From Myceligenerans indicum (lineage in GTDB: Bacteria; Actinomycetota; Actinomycetes; Actinomycetales; Cellulomonadaceae), in the NCBI RefSeq assembly GCF_016742955.1, contig NZ_JABBYC010000016.1:1-64000 (forward strand): a DNA stretch of 64,000 bases. Reading direction: 5' to 3'. The translations under genes were made by a program, and so were the position numbers. Of this stretch, positions 29,969 to 38,974 are shown one piece after another. Within the stretch, counting starts at the first letter, position 1. Every line of letters starts with the position of its first letter. The notes under the pieces are model-generated. The model searched no databases. It saw only the letters and a program-made list of their open reading frames with translations, and was not told the origin of the DNA.

Positions 29969-30709
29969 ATGACCGACCGACTGGTGCTGCTGCCCGCCGT
30001 CGACGTCGCGGACGGCCAGGCCGTCCGCCTCGTGCAGGGCGAGGCCGGCTCCGAGACCTCCTACGGCGACCCGCTCTCGGCGGCGCTGGACTGGCAGAGC
30101 GGGGGAGCGGAGTGGATCCACCTGGTGGATCTGGACGCGGCGTTCGGGCGGGGCTCGAACGCGGAACTGCTGGCCGACGTCGTCGGGCGGCTGGACGTGC
30201 AGGTGGAGCTGTCGGGCGGGATCCGCGACGACGCCTCGCTCGCCCGCGCGCTGGAGACCGGGGCGCGCCGGGTCAACCTCGGCACGGCCGCGCTCGAGGA
30301 CCCGGCCTGGACGGCCGAGGCCATCGCCGAGTACGGGGACCGGGTCGCGGTCGGCCTGGACGTGCGCGGCACGACGCTCGCGGCGCGCGGCTGGACGCGT
30401 GAGGGCGGCGATCTGTACGAGGTGCTCGGACGGCTCGACGAGGCGGGCTGCGCGCGCTACGTGGTCACGGACGTGACGAAGGACGGCACACTCCGCGGTC
30501 CCAACGTGGAGCTGCTCGCCGAGGTTGCGGAGCGGACGCCCGCGCAGGTCGTGGCATCGGGCGGGATCTCGTCGCTGGACGACCTGAGTGCGCTGCGCTC
30601 CCTGCGGACTCCCACGGGGAAGCAGATCGAGGGAGCCGTCGTGGGCAAGGCGCTGTACGCGGGAGCGTTCACGCTGCCCGAGGCCCTGGACGTGGCGGGC
30701 CGGCCGTGA
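29969..30709 (+). CDS. priA: Phosphoribosyl isomerase A (HisA/TrpF bifunctional type)
   Basis: Beta/alpha-barrel isomerase. In actinobacteria this enzyme acts on both ProFAR (histidine) and PRA (tryptophan). 246 residues with [18 protein letters not shown] at the N-terminus, [16 protein letters not shown] near 46, [13 protein letters not shown] near 80 and [14 protein letters not shown] near 170, the last carrying the second catalytic Asp. ATG at 29969 behind AGAGG. Dual specificity is family knowledge, not shown by the sequence alone. Its stop overlaps the next gene. Confidence 0.93.
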   Translation: MTDRLVLLPAVDVADGQAVRLVQGEAGSETSYGDPLSAALDWQSGGAEWIHLVDLDAAFGRGSNAELLADVVGRLDVQVELSGGIRDDASLARALETGARRVNLGTAALEDPAWTAEAIAEYGDRVAVGLDVRGTTLAARGWTREGGDLYEVLGRLDEAGCARYVVTDVTKDGTLRGPNVELLAEVAERTPAQVVASGGISSLDDLSALRSLRTPTGKQIEGAVVGKALYAGAFTLPEALDVAGRP

Positions 30710-31488
30710 CGGCCTCACCGGCGGGCGAGGGCGACGCCACCGGGGCGGGCCGGTCGATCCAGCCCACGAGCCAGTTCGCGGGGGACGACGGCTCGGCCGA
30801 CGAGGAGCTCGCCGGGCTGCTGGCGGGGCATGCCACCGGCGCGGTTGCGCTGGCCGACGTCGTGGCCCGCCTGGCGTCCACGCGTGTGCTCGTGCCGGTG
30901 CTCGCCGAGCTGGCGGTCGGCGAGGAGGTGGCCGGCCCGTCCGGGCAGACGCTGCACGTCGACAAGGAGGCGTCCTCCGGAGTGGTGGCACTGCAGGCGC
31001 CGGACGGACGCCGGGCCCTGCCGGTGTTCACCTCGGTGGCCGCGATGTCGGCCTGGCGCGCGGACGCCCGGCCGGTTCCGGTCGAGGCCACCCGCGCGGC
31101 GCTGTCGGCCGTGAACGAGGACTGGTCGCTGCTCGTCGTCGACCCGGGCGGACCGGTGACCGTGCAGGTCCCGCGACCCGCGGTGTGGGCGCTGGCCCAG
31201 GGGGAGCCGTGGCGTCCCGCGCTGGAGGCGACGCAGGACGGGCTGCGGGTGGAGCAGGAGGTCGCCCAGGCGGTGACGGTCGCGGCGGCGCCCGTGCAGC
31301 ATGTGGTCAGCGCGCACGCGGAGCCGGGGCGCAAGGCCGAGGTCGCGGTGGTGCTGGCCCTCGATCCGGGCCTGGACCGGTCCGGGCTGGATACCGTGCT
31401 CGGTCAGGTCAACGCCCGGCTCGGTGCGTCCGACGTCATCTCGCGTCGCGTGGACTCGCTGGAACTGCGCATCGGCGCGGCACGGTAG
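30706..31488 (+). CDS. SseB-family protein
   Basis: 260 residues with the SseB N-terminal-domain pattern: [35 protein letters not shown] and an uncharged helix-rich C-terminus. In E. coli SseB affects serine sensitivity; the actinobacterial relatives, commonly placed after priA, have no known function. GTG start in the priA stop (GTGA). Ends 37 bases before a convergent gene. Confidence 0.8.
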   Translation: MTASPAGEGDATGAGRSIQPTSQFAGDDGSADEELAGLLAGHATGAVALADVVARLASTRVLVPVLAELAVGEEVAGPSGQTLHVDKEASSGVVALQAPDGRRALPVFTSVAAMSAWRADARPVPVEATRAALSAVNEDWSLLVVDPGGPVTVQVPRPAVWALAQGEPWRPALEATQDGLRVEQEVAQAVTVAAAPVQHVVSAHAEPGRKAEVAVVLALDPGLDRSGLDTVLGQVNARLGASDVISRRVDSLELRIGAAR

Positions 31489-31524
31489 GGAGTTCGCCGG
31501 GCCCCGGCGTGGACGGGCCGCGTG

Positions 31525-32268
31525 CTACGAGCCGGTGCAGGTGGTGACGTCCTCGAACGCGGCCGAGTCCGAGAGCATCTCCCGTACCGTGGAGATCGGC
31601 ACGAGAAGGCTGTCGTCGTCGGCCGTCTTGGCGTAGACCACGCCGATCACCCGGCCCTGGCTGTCCAGCGCGGCCGAGCCGGAGGAGCCCGGCTCCACCT
31701 TCGCGTCCGTGACGAGCACCTCGCCGAGGTTGGCGTTCAGAGGGTCCCGCGTCGAGCCGATCACGAGACCCGAGGAGATGGTCAGCTCCCCGCCGGACGG
31801 ATACCCGATGATCGTCACGTCGTCGCCCTGCTCCGGGTCCGCCTCCGCGAGTTCCGGGAAGGAGGGCAGCGCGTCCCGGGTGCGGACGATCGCGAGGTCC
31901 GCGAGGGCGGCGGTGGCGGCGGTCCCGACGTCGATGTCACGGCCGTCGTACGTGCTGACCTGGAGGTTGCTGCTGTCGGCGACCACGTGCTTGTTCGTGA
32001 TCAGCGTGTGCTTGTCGATCGCGAAGCCCGATCCGGTCGACAGTTCGTCGCACCCCACGTTGCGCACCCGCACGGCCATGCGCTGGACGGCGTCGAACCC
32101 GTCGGGCGAGAGCGGGTCGCTGCCCAGAGCCGGCTCCAGACCGGCCGCCCCGGACGGTGTGATCTCACTCGGCACGGGCTCCGGCAGCGGGGGCAGGACC
32201 CCGCAGCCCGCCGTGGTGACGGCGATCAGCGTGGCAAGTCCCCAGGCGCGCCACGTGCCCCGCCTCAT
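31525..32268 (-). CDS. Trypsin-like serine protease lipoprotein (S1/DegP-type)
   Basis: 247 residues. Lipoprotein signal with VTTAGC lipobox near residue 20, then a protease fold: GSGFAIDKHTLITNKHVVAD (catalytic His), ALADLAIVRTRD (Asp) and VEPGSSGSAALDSQGRVIGV (Ser). All three triad residues are present, so it is probably active outside the membrane. No PDZ domain. It starts inside the stop of the coiled-coil membrane protein (ATGA), pointing to a joint function. Confidence 0.85.
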   Translation of the reverse strand: MRRGTWRAWGLATLIAVTTAGCGVLPPLPEPVPSEITPSGAAGLEPALGSDPLSPDGFDAVQRMAVRVRNVGCDELSTGSGFAIDKHTLITNKHVVADSSNLQVSTYDGRDIDVGTAATAALADLAIVRTRDALPSFPELAEADPEQGDDVTIIGYPSGGELTISSGLVIGSTRDPLNANLGEVLVTDAKVEPGSSGSAALDSQGRVIGVVYAKTADDDSLLVPISTVREMLSDSAAFEDVTTCTGS

Positions 32269-32855
32269 GACCGCAGCTCCTCTTGCAGCGCCTGGTTGGC
32301 GTCGTTGGCCTTGTCGCAGAGCTCGCCCACCTCGTCCTTGAAGCGTGTCAGGCCGGCGGGGTCGTACGCGTCGGCGTCCTCCAGGTAGCCGATGAGCTGG
32401 TCCTGCGCGTTCACGCACTGGCCGAGCGCGACGGCTACCTTCGCCGCGGCCTGGCTGACGCGAGCCTGGTAGTCGAGGTGCTGCCGCGAGGCTACGTTCT
32501 CGTCCCCGAGCTGCGCCTTCTCGTTGGCCAGTTCGCTGATCCTGCCGGTGGCGGCGGCCAGTTGCTCCCGCGCGGCGTCCACCTCGGCGTTCGCGCCGTC
32601 GAGCTGCTGGTCCAGCGTCGCGGCCTCGGACGCGTAGCGGTTCGCCTCGTCCTGCCACTCCTGGGAGGTGCGCTGCCATTCCGTCGTGGTCACCCACAGG
32701 TAGCCGGCCAGCGCGAGTGCCAGCACCAGTGCGACGGCGAGCCAGGGCGCGGCGCCGGACCGGCGTCCTCGCGGGCCGGCTCCGGGCGGTGAGGGAGGGG
32801 GATGCGGAACATCGGGCCCGGCGGCCGGCGGCAGGACGGGAGGGGTGGTGGTCAT
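32265..32855 (-). CDS. Membrane-anchored coiled-coil protein
   Basis: 196 residues: a Pro-rich cytoplasmic N-terminus of about 35, one transmembrane helix (APWLAVALVLALALAGYLWV), a long coiled coil of about 75 residues (SQEWQDEANRYASEAATLDQ ... ISELANEKAQ), and a small helical C-terminus with two Cys, likely extracytoplasmic. Not assigned to a named family. Coupled by ATGA to the protease-like lipoprotein, for which it could act as a tether or regulator (inference). ATG at 32855. Confidence 0.75.
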   Translation of the reverse strand: MTTTPPVLPPAAGPDVPHPPPSPPGAGPRGRRSGAAPWLAVALVLALALAGYLWVTTTEWQRTSQEWQDEANRYASEAATLDQQLDGANAEVDAAREQLAAATGRISELANEKAQLGDENVASRQHLDYQARVSQAAAKVAVALGQCVNAQDQLIGYLEDADAYDPAGLTRFKDEVGELCDKANDANQALQEELRS

Positions 32856-32913
32856 GGGCCTACTTCGGTCGCGGACAGGGTCGGACGACGGCGAACGGGG
32901 TGCGGACGACGAC

Positions 32914-32961
32914 GGGCTGGTCGGACGACGGGCTGGTCGGACGACGCGCTGGTCAGACGAC
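32914..32961 (-). repeat. Three tandem 16-bp repeats at the end of the DUF1844 gene
   Basis: GGGCTGGTCGGACGAC twice exactly and once with two changes. It overlaps the stop region of the DUF1844 gene and the gap before the coiled-coil gene. Confidence 0.8.
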
Positions 32962-33306
32962 GGAGCCGGTGTACTTCTCGCCAGGGCCCTCGCCCGGCTC
33001 GTCGGGGATGACGGACGCCTCGCGGAACGCGAGCTGGAGCGAGCGCAGGCCGTCGCGCAGCGAACGGGCGTGCTGGTTGCCGACATCGGCGGCCGACGCC
33101 GTCACGAGAGCGGCCAGCGCCGTGATGAGCTTGCGGGCCTCGTCGAGATCCAGGTGCTCGCGGGCGTCCTCGCCCTCGGCGAGGCCGCATTTCACAGCGG
33201 CGGCGCTCATCAGGTGGACCGCGGCCGTCGTGATGACCTCGACGGCCGCGACGTCGGCGATGTCCCGGGTGGCGTCCCCGGCGTTCGTCTCGCTGGTGCT
33301 GCTCAT
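32953..33306 (-). CDS. DUF1844 domain protein
   Basis: 117 residues, mostly helical: VEVITTAAVHLMSAAAVKCGLA, then EHLDLDEARKLITALAALVTAS, the DUF1844 pattern found next to infC in many actinobacteria. Function unknown. ATG at 33306, with an in-frame ATG at 33315 that AAGG abuts; the shorter form keeps about 9 bases to that AAGG. Divergent from infC. Confidence 0.8.
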   Translation of the reverse strand: MSSTSETNAGDATRDIADVAAVEVITTAAVHLMSAAAVKCGLAEGEDAREHLDLDEARKLITALAALVTASAADVGNQHARSLRDGLRSLQLAFREASVIPDEPGEGPGEKYTGSVV

Positions 33307-33642
33307 GGGAGCCATCCTTGCATCCGGTACGAGGTAGGCTCGACACCCGCGGTCATGCGTGGTGAGCCGCGTGTCACAGGGGTTACGGGTGTCCGGGGCG
33401 GCGGCATGCGTGCTAGCCTGGTCGGCGACCAACCCGGAGACTTGTGATCCGGGTGCATCAAGTGGATTCCATCCCACCCGAGTCGCCACCGTGCGCCAAG
33501 CGCCGACAGTGTCCGGGTTTCGGTCGGGCGGTCGCGTCCAGCATCCTGCGGCCCGCCCACCCTCGATGGCCTCCGCTTGTGCTCAGGGCGGGGGCCCTTC
33601 TCGTTCCTGGTGGTCCACCTGCAACTTCCTAGGAGCATCACC
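33307..33642 (+). other. Gene-free leader region of the infC operon
   Basis: 336 bases without a gene. It holds a -10 candidate TAGCCT (33414-33419), about 217 bases of untranslated leader, and a long imperfect pairing of GGCCCGCCC (33551-33559) with GGGCGGGGGCC (33587-33597) shortly before the ribosome site. This could be an attenuator or ribosomal-protein binding structure for the infC-rpmI-rplT operon; autoregulation by L20 or IF3 is known in other bacteria, here inferred. Confidence 0.55.
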
Positions 33643-33645
33643 ATC
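33631..33645 (+). promoter_or_regulatory. Ribosome site and non-AUG (AUC) start of infC
   Basis: AGGAG at 33631-33635, 7-base spacer, ATC at 33643. The same 13 bases CTAGGAGCATCAC precede the rplT GTG, which supports reading ATC as the start. No ATG, GTG or TTG is suitably placed. Rare infC start codons are the known basis of IF3 autoregulation. Confidence 0.8.
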
Positions 33646-34659
33646 AGCGAGCCTCGCATCAACGACCGGATCCGCGTTCCCGAGGTCCGGCTCATCGGCC
33701 CGGGCGGGGAGCAGGTCGGCGTGGTTGCCACGGCGGTCGCCCTGAAGCTTGCCCAGGACGCTGACCTGGACCTCGTCGAGGTCGCCCCGAACAGCCGGCC
33801 CCCTGTCGCCAAGCTCATGGACTTCGGCAAGTTCAAGTACGAGTCCGACATGAAGGCGCGAGAGGCGCGGCGGAACCAGACGAACACGATCCTCAAGGAG
33901 ATCCGTTTCCGTCTGAAGATCGACCCGCACGACTACGCCACCAAGAAGGGCCACGTGGAGCGGTTCCTCGCGGCAGGCGACAAGGTCAAGGTCATGATCA
34001 TGTTCCGCGGCCGTGAGCAGTCCCGCCCGGAGATGGGTCGGCGCCTGCTCGAGCGCCTGGCGGACGACGTCATGGAGCTCGGGTTCGTCGAGTCCATGCC
34101 GAAGCAGGACGGTCGCAACATGACGATGGTTCTCGGCCCGGTGAAGAAGAAGGCCGAGGCCAAGAACGAGCGTCCGCTCAAGCAGCGCGGTCACGAGAAG
34201 CTGAGCAAGTCCCAGGCGCGCCGGGCCGCGGAGGCGGCCGAGGCGGCGGAGGCGGAGCCGGTCCCGTCCGGCGCCGCGAAGGTCGCGGCCGCGTCGTCGG
34301 CCCCTGCGTCGGCTCCGGCGCCGGCGGTGTCGGACGTCAAGAGGTCGGCCCCCGCGCCGCGTCCGGACACGGCCTCGAAGCCCGCGTCTGCCTCGAAGCC
34401 CGCGTCTGCGCCGAGGCCGGCGTCTGCCTCGAAGCCCGCTGCCGAGGCGAGGCCCGCGTCCGCGCCGAGGCCCGCGTCCGCGCCGAAGCCCGCGGCCGAG
34501 GCGAAGCCGGCAGCTGCGCCGAGGCCGGCGGCTGCGCCCAAGCCTGCTGCCGCCAAGCCGGTGGCGGCGCCCAAACCGGCCGCCGCACCGAAGCCGGCCG
34601 CGAAGCCTGCGGCTCCCAAGCCGGTCGCGCCCAAGCCGCGCGCACCGCGCAAGAGCTGA
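33643..34659 (+). CDS. infC: Translation initiation factor IF-3 with long C-terminal extension
   Basis: Binds the 30S subunit and polices start-codon choice. 338 residues. The N-domain runs from [19 protein letters not shown] and ends in the linker [16 protein letters not shown]. The C-domain contains [15 protein letters not shown] and [17 protein letters not shown]. The core ends near residue 190. Beyond it lie about 150 residues of Ala/Pro/Lys repeats ([20 protein letters not shown]), far longer than the usual 170-200-residue protein. The AUC start makes translation sensitive to IF3 itself. rpmI and rplT follow, the classic order. Confidence 0.94.
   Translation: MSEPRINDRIRVPEVRLIGPGGEQVGVVATAVALKLAQDADLDLVEVAPNSRPPVAKLMDFGKFKYESDMKAREARRNQTNTILKEIRFRLKIDPHDYATKKGHVERFLAAGDKVKVMIMFRGREQSRPEMGRRLLERLADDVMELGFVESMPKQDGRNMTMVLGPVKKKAEAKNERPLKQRGHEKLSKSQARRAAEAAEAAEAEPVPSGAAKVAAASSAPASAPAPAVSDVKRSAPAPRPDTASKPASASKPASAPRPASASKPAAEARPASAPRPASAPKPAAEAKPAAAPRPAAAPKPAAAKPVAAPKPAAAPKPAAKPAAPKPVAPKPRAPRKS
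34365..34640 (+). repeat. Low-complexity Ala-Pro-Lys repeats in infC
   Basis: Degenerate units of AKPA, APRP and ASKP encoded by repeated GCG/GCC-CCG-AAG codons. Likely disordered, basic tail. Length may vary between strains. Confidence 0.8.
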
Positions 34660-34700
34660 GCGAGAACCAGAGACCACCCTGACACCGGGACCGCCTCATC

Positions 34701-34725
34701 GGGCCCGGTACGCAGTGCCGGGCCC
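34701..34725 (+). other. Hairpin in the infC-rpmI gap
   Basis: GGGCCCGG / CCGGGCCC with a 9-base loop, 41 bases after the infC stop. Possible processing or stability element. Confidence 0.4.
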
Positions 34726-34760
34726 GGCGGGCCCGGCTGACATGAGGAGAGACGGCAGTC

Positions 34761-34955
34761 ATGCCGAAGAACAAGACGCACTCCGGTGCCAAGAAGCGGT
34801 TCCGGGTCACCGGCAGCGGCAAGGTCATGCGTGAGCAGGCCAACCGCCGCCACTACGCCGAGCACAAGCCGACCACGCGTACCCGCCGCCTGGCGCTGGA
34901 CCAGCAGGTCAGCCAGGCCGACGTCAAGAAGATCAAGAAGCTGCTCGGCAAGTGA
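34761..34955 (+). CDS. rpmI: 50S ribosomal protein L35 (bL35)
   Basis: 64 residues, highly basic: [34 protein letters not shown] and a C-terminal KKIKKLLGK, standard L35 features. ATG with GAGGAGAGA upstream. Second gene of infC-rpmI-rplT. Confidence 0.97.
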   Translation: MPKNKTHSGAKKRFRVTGSGKVMREQANRRHYAEHKPTTRTRRLALDQQVSQADVKKIKKLLGK

Positions 34956-34962
34956 CCTCCCG

Positions 34963-34984
34963 GGTGCCGTGAGGTCACGGCACC
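34963..34984 (+). promoter_or_regulatory. Perfect hairpin between rpmI and rplT
   Basis: GGTGCCGTGA-GG-TCACGGCACC, ten base pairs, 8 bases after the rpmI stop and 38 before rplT. Could be an L20 feedback target, RNase-resistant end or partial terminator. Confidence 0.45.
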
Positions 34985-35022
34985 GGCAGACCACTTCCAG
35001 CCCGAAGGACTAGGAGCATCAC

Positions 35023-35406
35023 GTGGCACGCGTGAAGCGGGCGGTCAACGCCCAGAAGAAGCGTCGTACGACTCTCGAGCGGGCCAGCGGTTACCGCGGC
35101 CAGCGCTCGCGCCTCTACCGCAAGGCGAAGGAGCAGGTCACCCACTCGCTGGTGTACAGCTACCGCGACCGGAAGGCCCGCAAGGGTGACTTCCGCAAGC
35201 TGTGGATCCAGCGCATCAACGCCGCGTCCCGCGCGCAGGGCCTCACCTACAACCGCCTCATCCAGGGCCTGAAGGCCGCCGGTGTCGAGGTCGACCGCCG
35301 CATGCTCGCCGAGCTCGCGGTGAACGACGTGGCCGCGTTCAACGCGCTCGTCCAGGTCGCCAAGGACGCGCTCCCGGCGGACGTCAACGCCCCGGCCGCG
35401 GCCTGA
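35023..35406 (+). CDS. rplT: 50S ribosomal protein L20 (bL20)
   Basis: 127 residues: [37 protein letters not shown] and [19 protein letters not shown], the full L20 pattern. Early 50S assembly factor. GTG start behind CTAGGAGCATCAC, the same leader as infC. Confidence 0.97.
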   Translation: MARVKRAVNAQKKRRTTLERASGYRGQRSRLYRKAKEQVTHSLVYSYRDRKARKGDFRKLWIQRINAASRAQGLTYNRLIQGLKAAGVEVDRRMLAELAVNDVAAFNALVQVAKDALPADVNAPAAA

Positions 35407-35408
35407 GG

Positions 35409-36332
35409 TTGGCCGACAACCACCCGGACGCCCGGACGGCGCCCAGCACCCTCGACGTGACGCTCGCGAATCCGCGGGCGGATCGGATCAAGCAGGTGCG
35501 GGCCCTGTCCGGGCGTTCGGCGCGTTCCCGGCACGGGCTGTTCCTGGTGGAGGGCCCGCAGGGGGTGCGTGAGGCGGTGCGCTGGGCCCCGGACGGCTCG
35601 GTGCGCGACGTCTACCTGACGCCGGCCGCGGCCGAGAGGTACCCCGAGATCGTGGCCGCGACCCGCGACCGGGCCACCGCGCCGGCGGGAGCGCGAACGG
35701 AACGGAGCCGTGGACACGCGGGCTCGCTCCGGATGCATGTCGCGACGCCTGAGGTGCTGGATGCGATGAGCCCCGACGCGCAGGGCGTTCTCGCGGTGCT
35801 GCGTTCCGAGACGGCCGGGCTCACCTGGCCCGACGTGGCTCGGCCCGGCGCGCGGCTGGTCGCGGTCCTCGCCGATGTGCGCGATCCCGGCAACGCCGGG
35901 ACGGTGATCCGCGCCGCCGACGCGGCCGGGGCCGACGCGGTCGTTCTCGCCGGCCGGAGTGTCGACGTGCACAACCCCAAGGTCGTGCGCTCCACGGCGG
36001 GCTCGCTCTTTCACCTGCCCGTCGTCACGGGGCCGGCGCTGGCCGACGTCGTGGCACATCTTCGCGGGGCCGGGTGCCAGGTGCTGGCCGCCGACGGCGC
36101 CGGGTCGCACGACCTCGACGACCTCCAGGACGCCGTCGGGCAGGGGGGTGTGCCTGACCTGACCGCCCCGACCGCCTGGGTGTTCGGGAACGAGGCGTGG
36201 GGCCTGCCCGCCGCGGACCGCGCCCTGGCGGACGCCGTCGTACGCGTCCCGATCCGGGGCCGGGCGGAGTCGCTCAACCTGGCGACGGCCGCCGCCGTCT
36301 GCCTGTACGCGAGCAGCCGCGCCCAGCGCTGA
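35409..36332 (+). CDS. TrmH/SpoU-family RNA 2'-O-methyltransferase
   Basis: SAM-dependent ribose methyltransferase with trefoil-knot fold, placed after rplT as in many Gram-positives. About 307 residues: N-terminal substrate-binding part (RIKQVRALSGRSARSRHGLFLVEG), then DVRDPGNAGTVIRAADAAGA (motif 1), WVFGNEAWGLP (motif 2) and SLNLATAAAVCLY (motif 3). Start uncertain: TTG at 35409, 2 bases after rplT, or GTG at 35457. Target nucleotide not known; 23S rRNA is likely. Confidence 0.88.
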   Translation: MADNHPDARTAPSTLDVTLANPRADRIKQVRALSGRSARSRHGLFLVEGPQGVREAVRWAPDGSVRDVYLTPAAAERYPEIVAATRDRATAPAGARTERSRGHAGSLRMHVATPEVLDAMSPDAQGVLAVLRSETAGLTWPDVARPGARLVAVLADVRDPGNAGTVIRAADAAGADAVVLAGRSVDVHNPKVVRSTAGSLFHLPVVTGPALADVVAHLRGAGCQVLAADGAGSHDLDDLQDAVGQGGVPDLTAPTAWVFGNEAWGLPAADRALADAVVRVPIRGRAESLNLATAAAVCLYASSRAQR

Positions 36333-36406
36333 CCGCGCCCGCGGGATGTCGGCGTCACGTCCCGTGGCCTGCGGCGCAACCCCTGGCAGGGAATGGCGTC
36401 CGCCGA

Positions 36407-36412
36407 TAGCGT
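36407..36412 (+). promoter_or_regulatory. Leaderless-type -10 hexamer of the GerW-like gene
   Basis: TAGCGT ends 7 bases before the ATG at 36420. Confidence 0.5.
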
Positions 36413-36419
36413 GAACCCC

Positions 36420-36794
36420 ATGAGATATGTGCCGGATCTGACACGCCTCACGAACGCCGCGGCCGAGCAACTCGGCGTACGGCAGGTCTTCGGCGAGGCG
36501 TACGAGCACGGCGGGAGGCTCGTCATCCCGGTCGCGCGCATCTGGAACGGCGTCGGCGGCGGTGGTGGCGGAGGAGCCGAGGGCCCCGAGGACGGTCCGG
36601 AGGGCGGCGGCGGGGGCATCGGTTTCGGCCGCCGTGGCGAGCCTGCCGGCGTCTTCGAGGTGGACGACGACGGCGCCCGCTGGATCCCGGCGGTGAACGT
36701 GGGGCGTATCGTGCTGGGTGGCCAGCTCGTCGCTGTCGCGATCGCCGCGGCGGTCTGCTGGGCGGTCGCCCGGCGCCGTGCCGGTGGGTCGTGA
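36420..36794 (+). CDS. GerW (YtfJ)-like protein with C-terminal membrane helix
   Basis: 124 residues. FGEAYEHGGRLVIPVARIWNG followed by a glycine run and GIGFGRRGEPAGVFEVDDDG, then NVGRIVLGGQLVAVAIAAAV as a membrane helix. The pattern of VIPVA, Gly-rich loop and GVFEV matches the GerW/YtfJ family, named from Bacillus spores but found in non-sporulating actinobacteria. Function here unknown. ATG start from the leaderless -10. Confidence 0.75.
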   Translation: MRYVPDLTRLTNAAAEQLGVRQVFGEAYEHGGRLVIPVARIWNGVGGGGGGGAEGPEDGPEGGGGGIGFGRRGEPAGVFEVDDDGARWIPAVNVGRIVLGGQLVAVAIAAAVCWAVARRRAGGS

Positions 36795-36824
36795 AACAGC
36801 TACCGGTTCCGGGCCACGCACGCC

Positions 36825-36830
36825 TAGGAT
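36825..36830 (+). promoter_or_regulatory. Leaderless-type -10 hexamer of thpR
   Basis: TAGGAT ends 6 bases before the GTG at 36837. Confidence 0.5.
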
Positions 36831-36836
36831 CAACGC

Positions 36837-37541
36837 GTGCGGTTGTTCACGGCGGTCCTTCCGCCCGAGGATGTCCTTGACCATCTCGATCTCGCCGTCC
36901 ACGGCGTGACCAGCACGGGGGCTTCCCCGCGATGGGTGCCGCGCGAGAACCGGCACATCACGTTGTCGTTCTACGCGGACGTGCCGGAGGGTGCCGTCGA
37001 GGACCTGTCGGCCGAGCTCGCTGTCGTCGCCGGCAAGCACGGCCCGTTCGACCTGCGCCTGCGTGGTGCGGGATCGTTCGGCAGCAGAGTGCTGTGGATC
37101 GGCGTCGACCACGAGGTGGGCCGGCTGCGGGATCTCGCGGGGGACTGCCTCGTCGCGTCGCCGCGCGAGGTGCCCGAGGACGTCAAGCCGCACCGTCCGC
37201 ACCTGACCATCGCGCGGGCGCGGGCCGGGCAGGTGCGGGCGCCCCGGGGCCGGGACCGCTGGGGCAAGCGGCGCACCGGGTACGACGCCAAGAGCGGTGG
37301 CGGCCGGGGCGGCGGAGCCCGGACGGCGGGGCCTGCACGCGAGGGGCCTGCACGCGAGGGGGCCCGCGATCCCTTCGCCGACGCCCGGTCGGAGCTGGAG
37401 CCCGCCGCGCACGCGTTGTCCGTGTACGCGGGACCGCCGTGGCCGGTCGAGTCGTTCGCGCTGGTCGAGTCCCGGCCTGGCGAGGGCGCGCAGGGTGGGC
37501 CCCGGTACACCGTGCTCGAGGCCTTCGAACTGCGCGGCTGA
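36837..37541 (+). CDS. thpR: RNA 2',3'-cyclic phosphodiesterase / 2'-5' RNA ligase
   Basis: 2H-phosphoesterase. 234 residues. Both HxT motifs are visible: NRHITLSFYAD near residue 40 and RPHLTIARAR near 120. Between the second motif and the last strand lies a Gly/Arg/Ala-rich insertion of about 45 residues, including the duplicated segment GPAREGPAREG coded by a 15-bp direct repeat near 37325-37355. GTG start. Biological substrate unknown. Confidence 0.88.
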   Translation: MRLFTAVLPPEDVLDHLDLAVHGVTSTGASPRWVPRENRHITLSFYADVPEGAVEDLSAELAVVAGKHGPFDLRLRGAGSFGSRVLWIGVDHEVGRLRDLAGDCLVASPREVPEDVKPHRPHLTIARARAGQVRAPRGRDRWGKRRTGYDAKSGGGRGGGARTAGPAREGPAREGARDPFADARSELEPAAHALSVYAGPPWPVESFALVESRPGEGAQGGPRYTVLEAFELRG

Positions 37542-37693
37542 GGTCTCGGCTGCCGGCTGTGCTCGTCACGGACCACACCGAAGCGAGCAGGCGGTAAATA
37601 GTGTGCCAAGCGCGGCGTACCCGGGTGGGGGCGTGACGTGGATCGCCGGGATGTGCCAGGATGAGCGCCATGCAGGCGCGTGATCACCGATTT

Positions 37694-37716
37694 ACCAGGC
37701 CCGTCACGGGCCTGGT
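37694..37716. terminator. Perfect 23-bp palindrome between thpR and pheS
   Basis: ACCAGGCCCGT-C-ACGGGCCTGGT. No T-run; either a terminator for thpR or a DNA-binding site. Confidence 0.45.
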
Positions 37717-37794
37717 GGGACGCGCACCTCGCGCGCACTGATCGTCGCGAGATACCTCCCTGTGGATGGAGCGACCAGGGCCCTGGCGGGCATC

Positions 37795-38973
<1,179 letters not shown>

Positions 38974-38974
38974 C

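Noticed and set aside
37681-37760. Possible tRNA or T-box upstream of pheS
   Set aside because: The hairpin is a simple palindrome; no cloverleaf, CCA end or T-box sequence could be made out.
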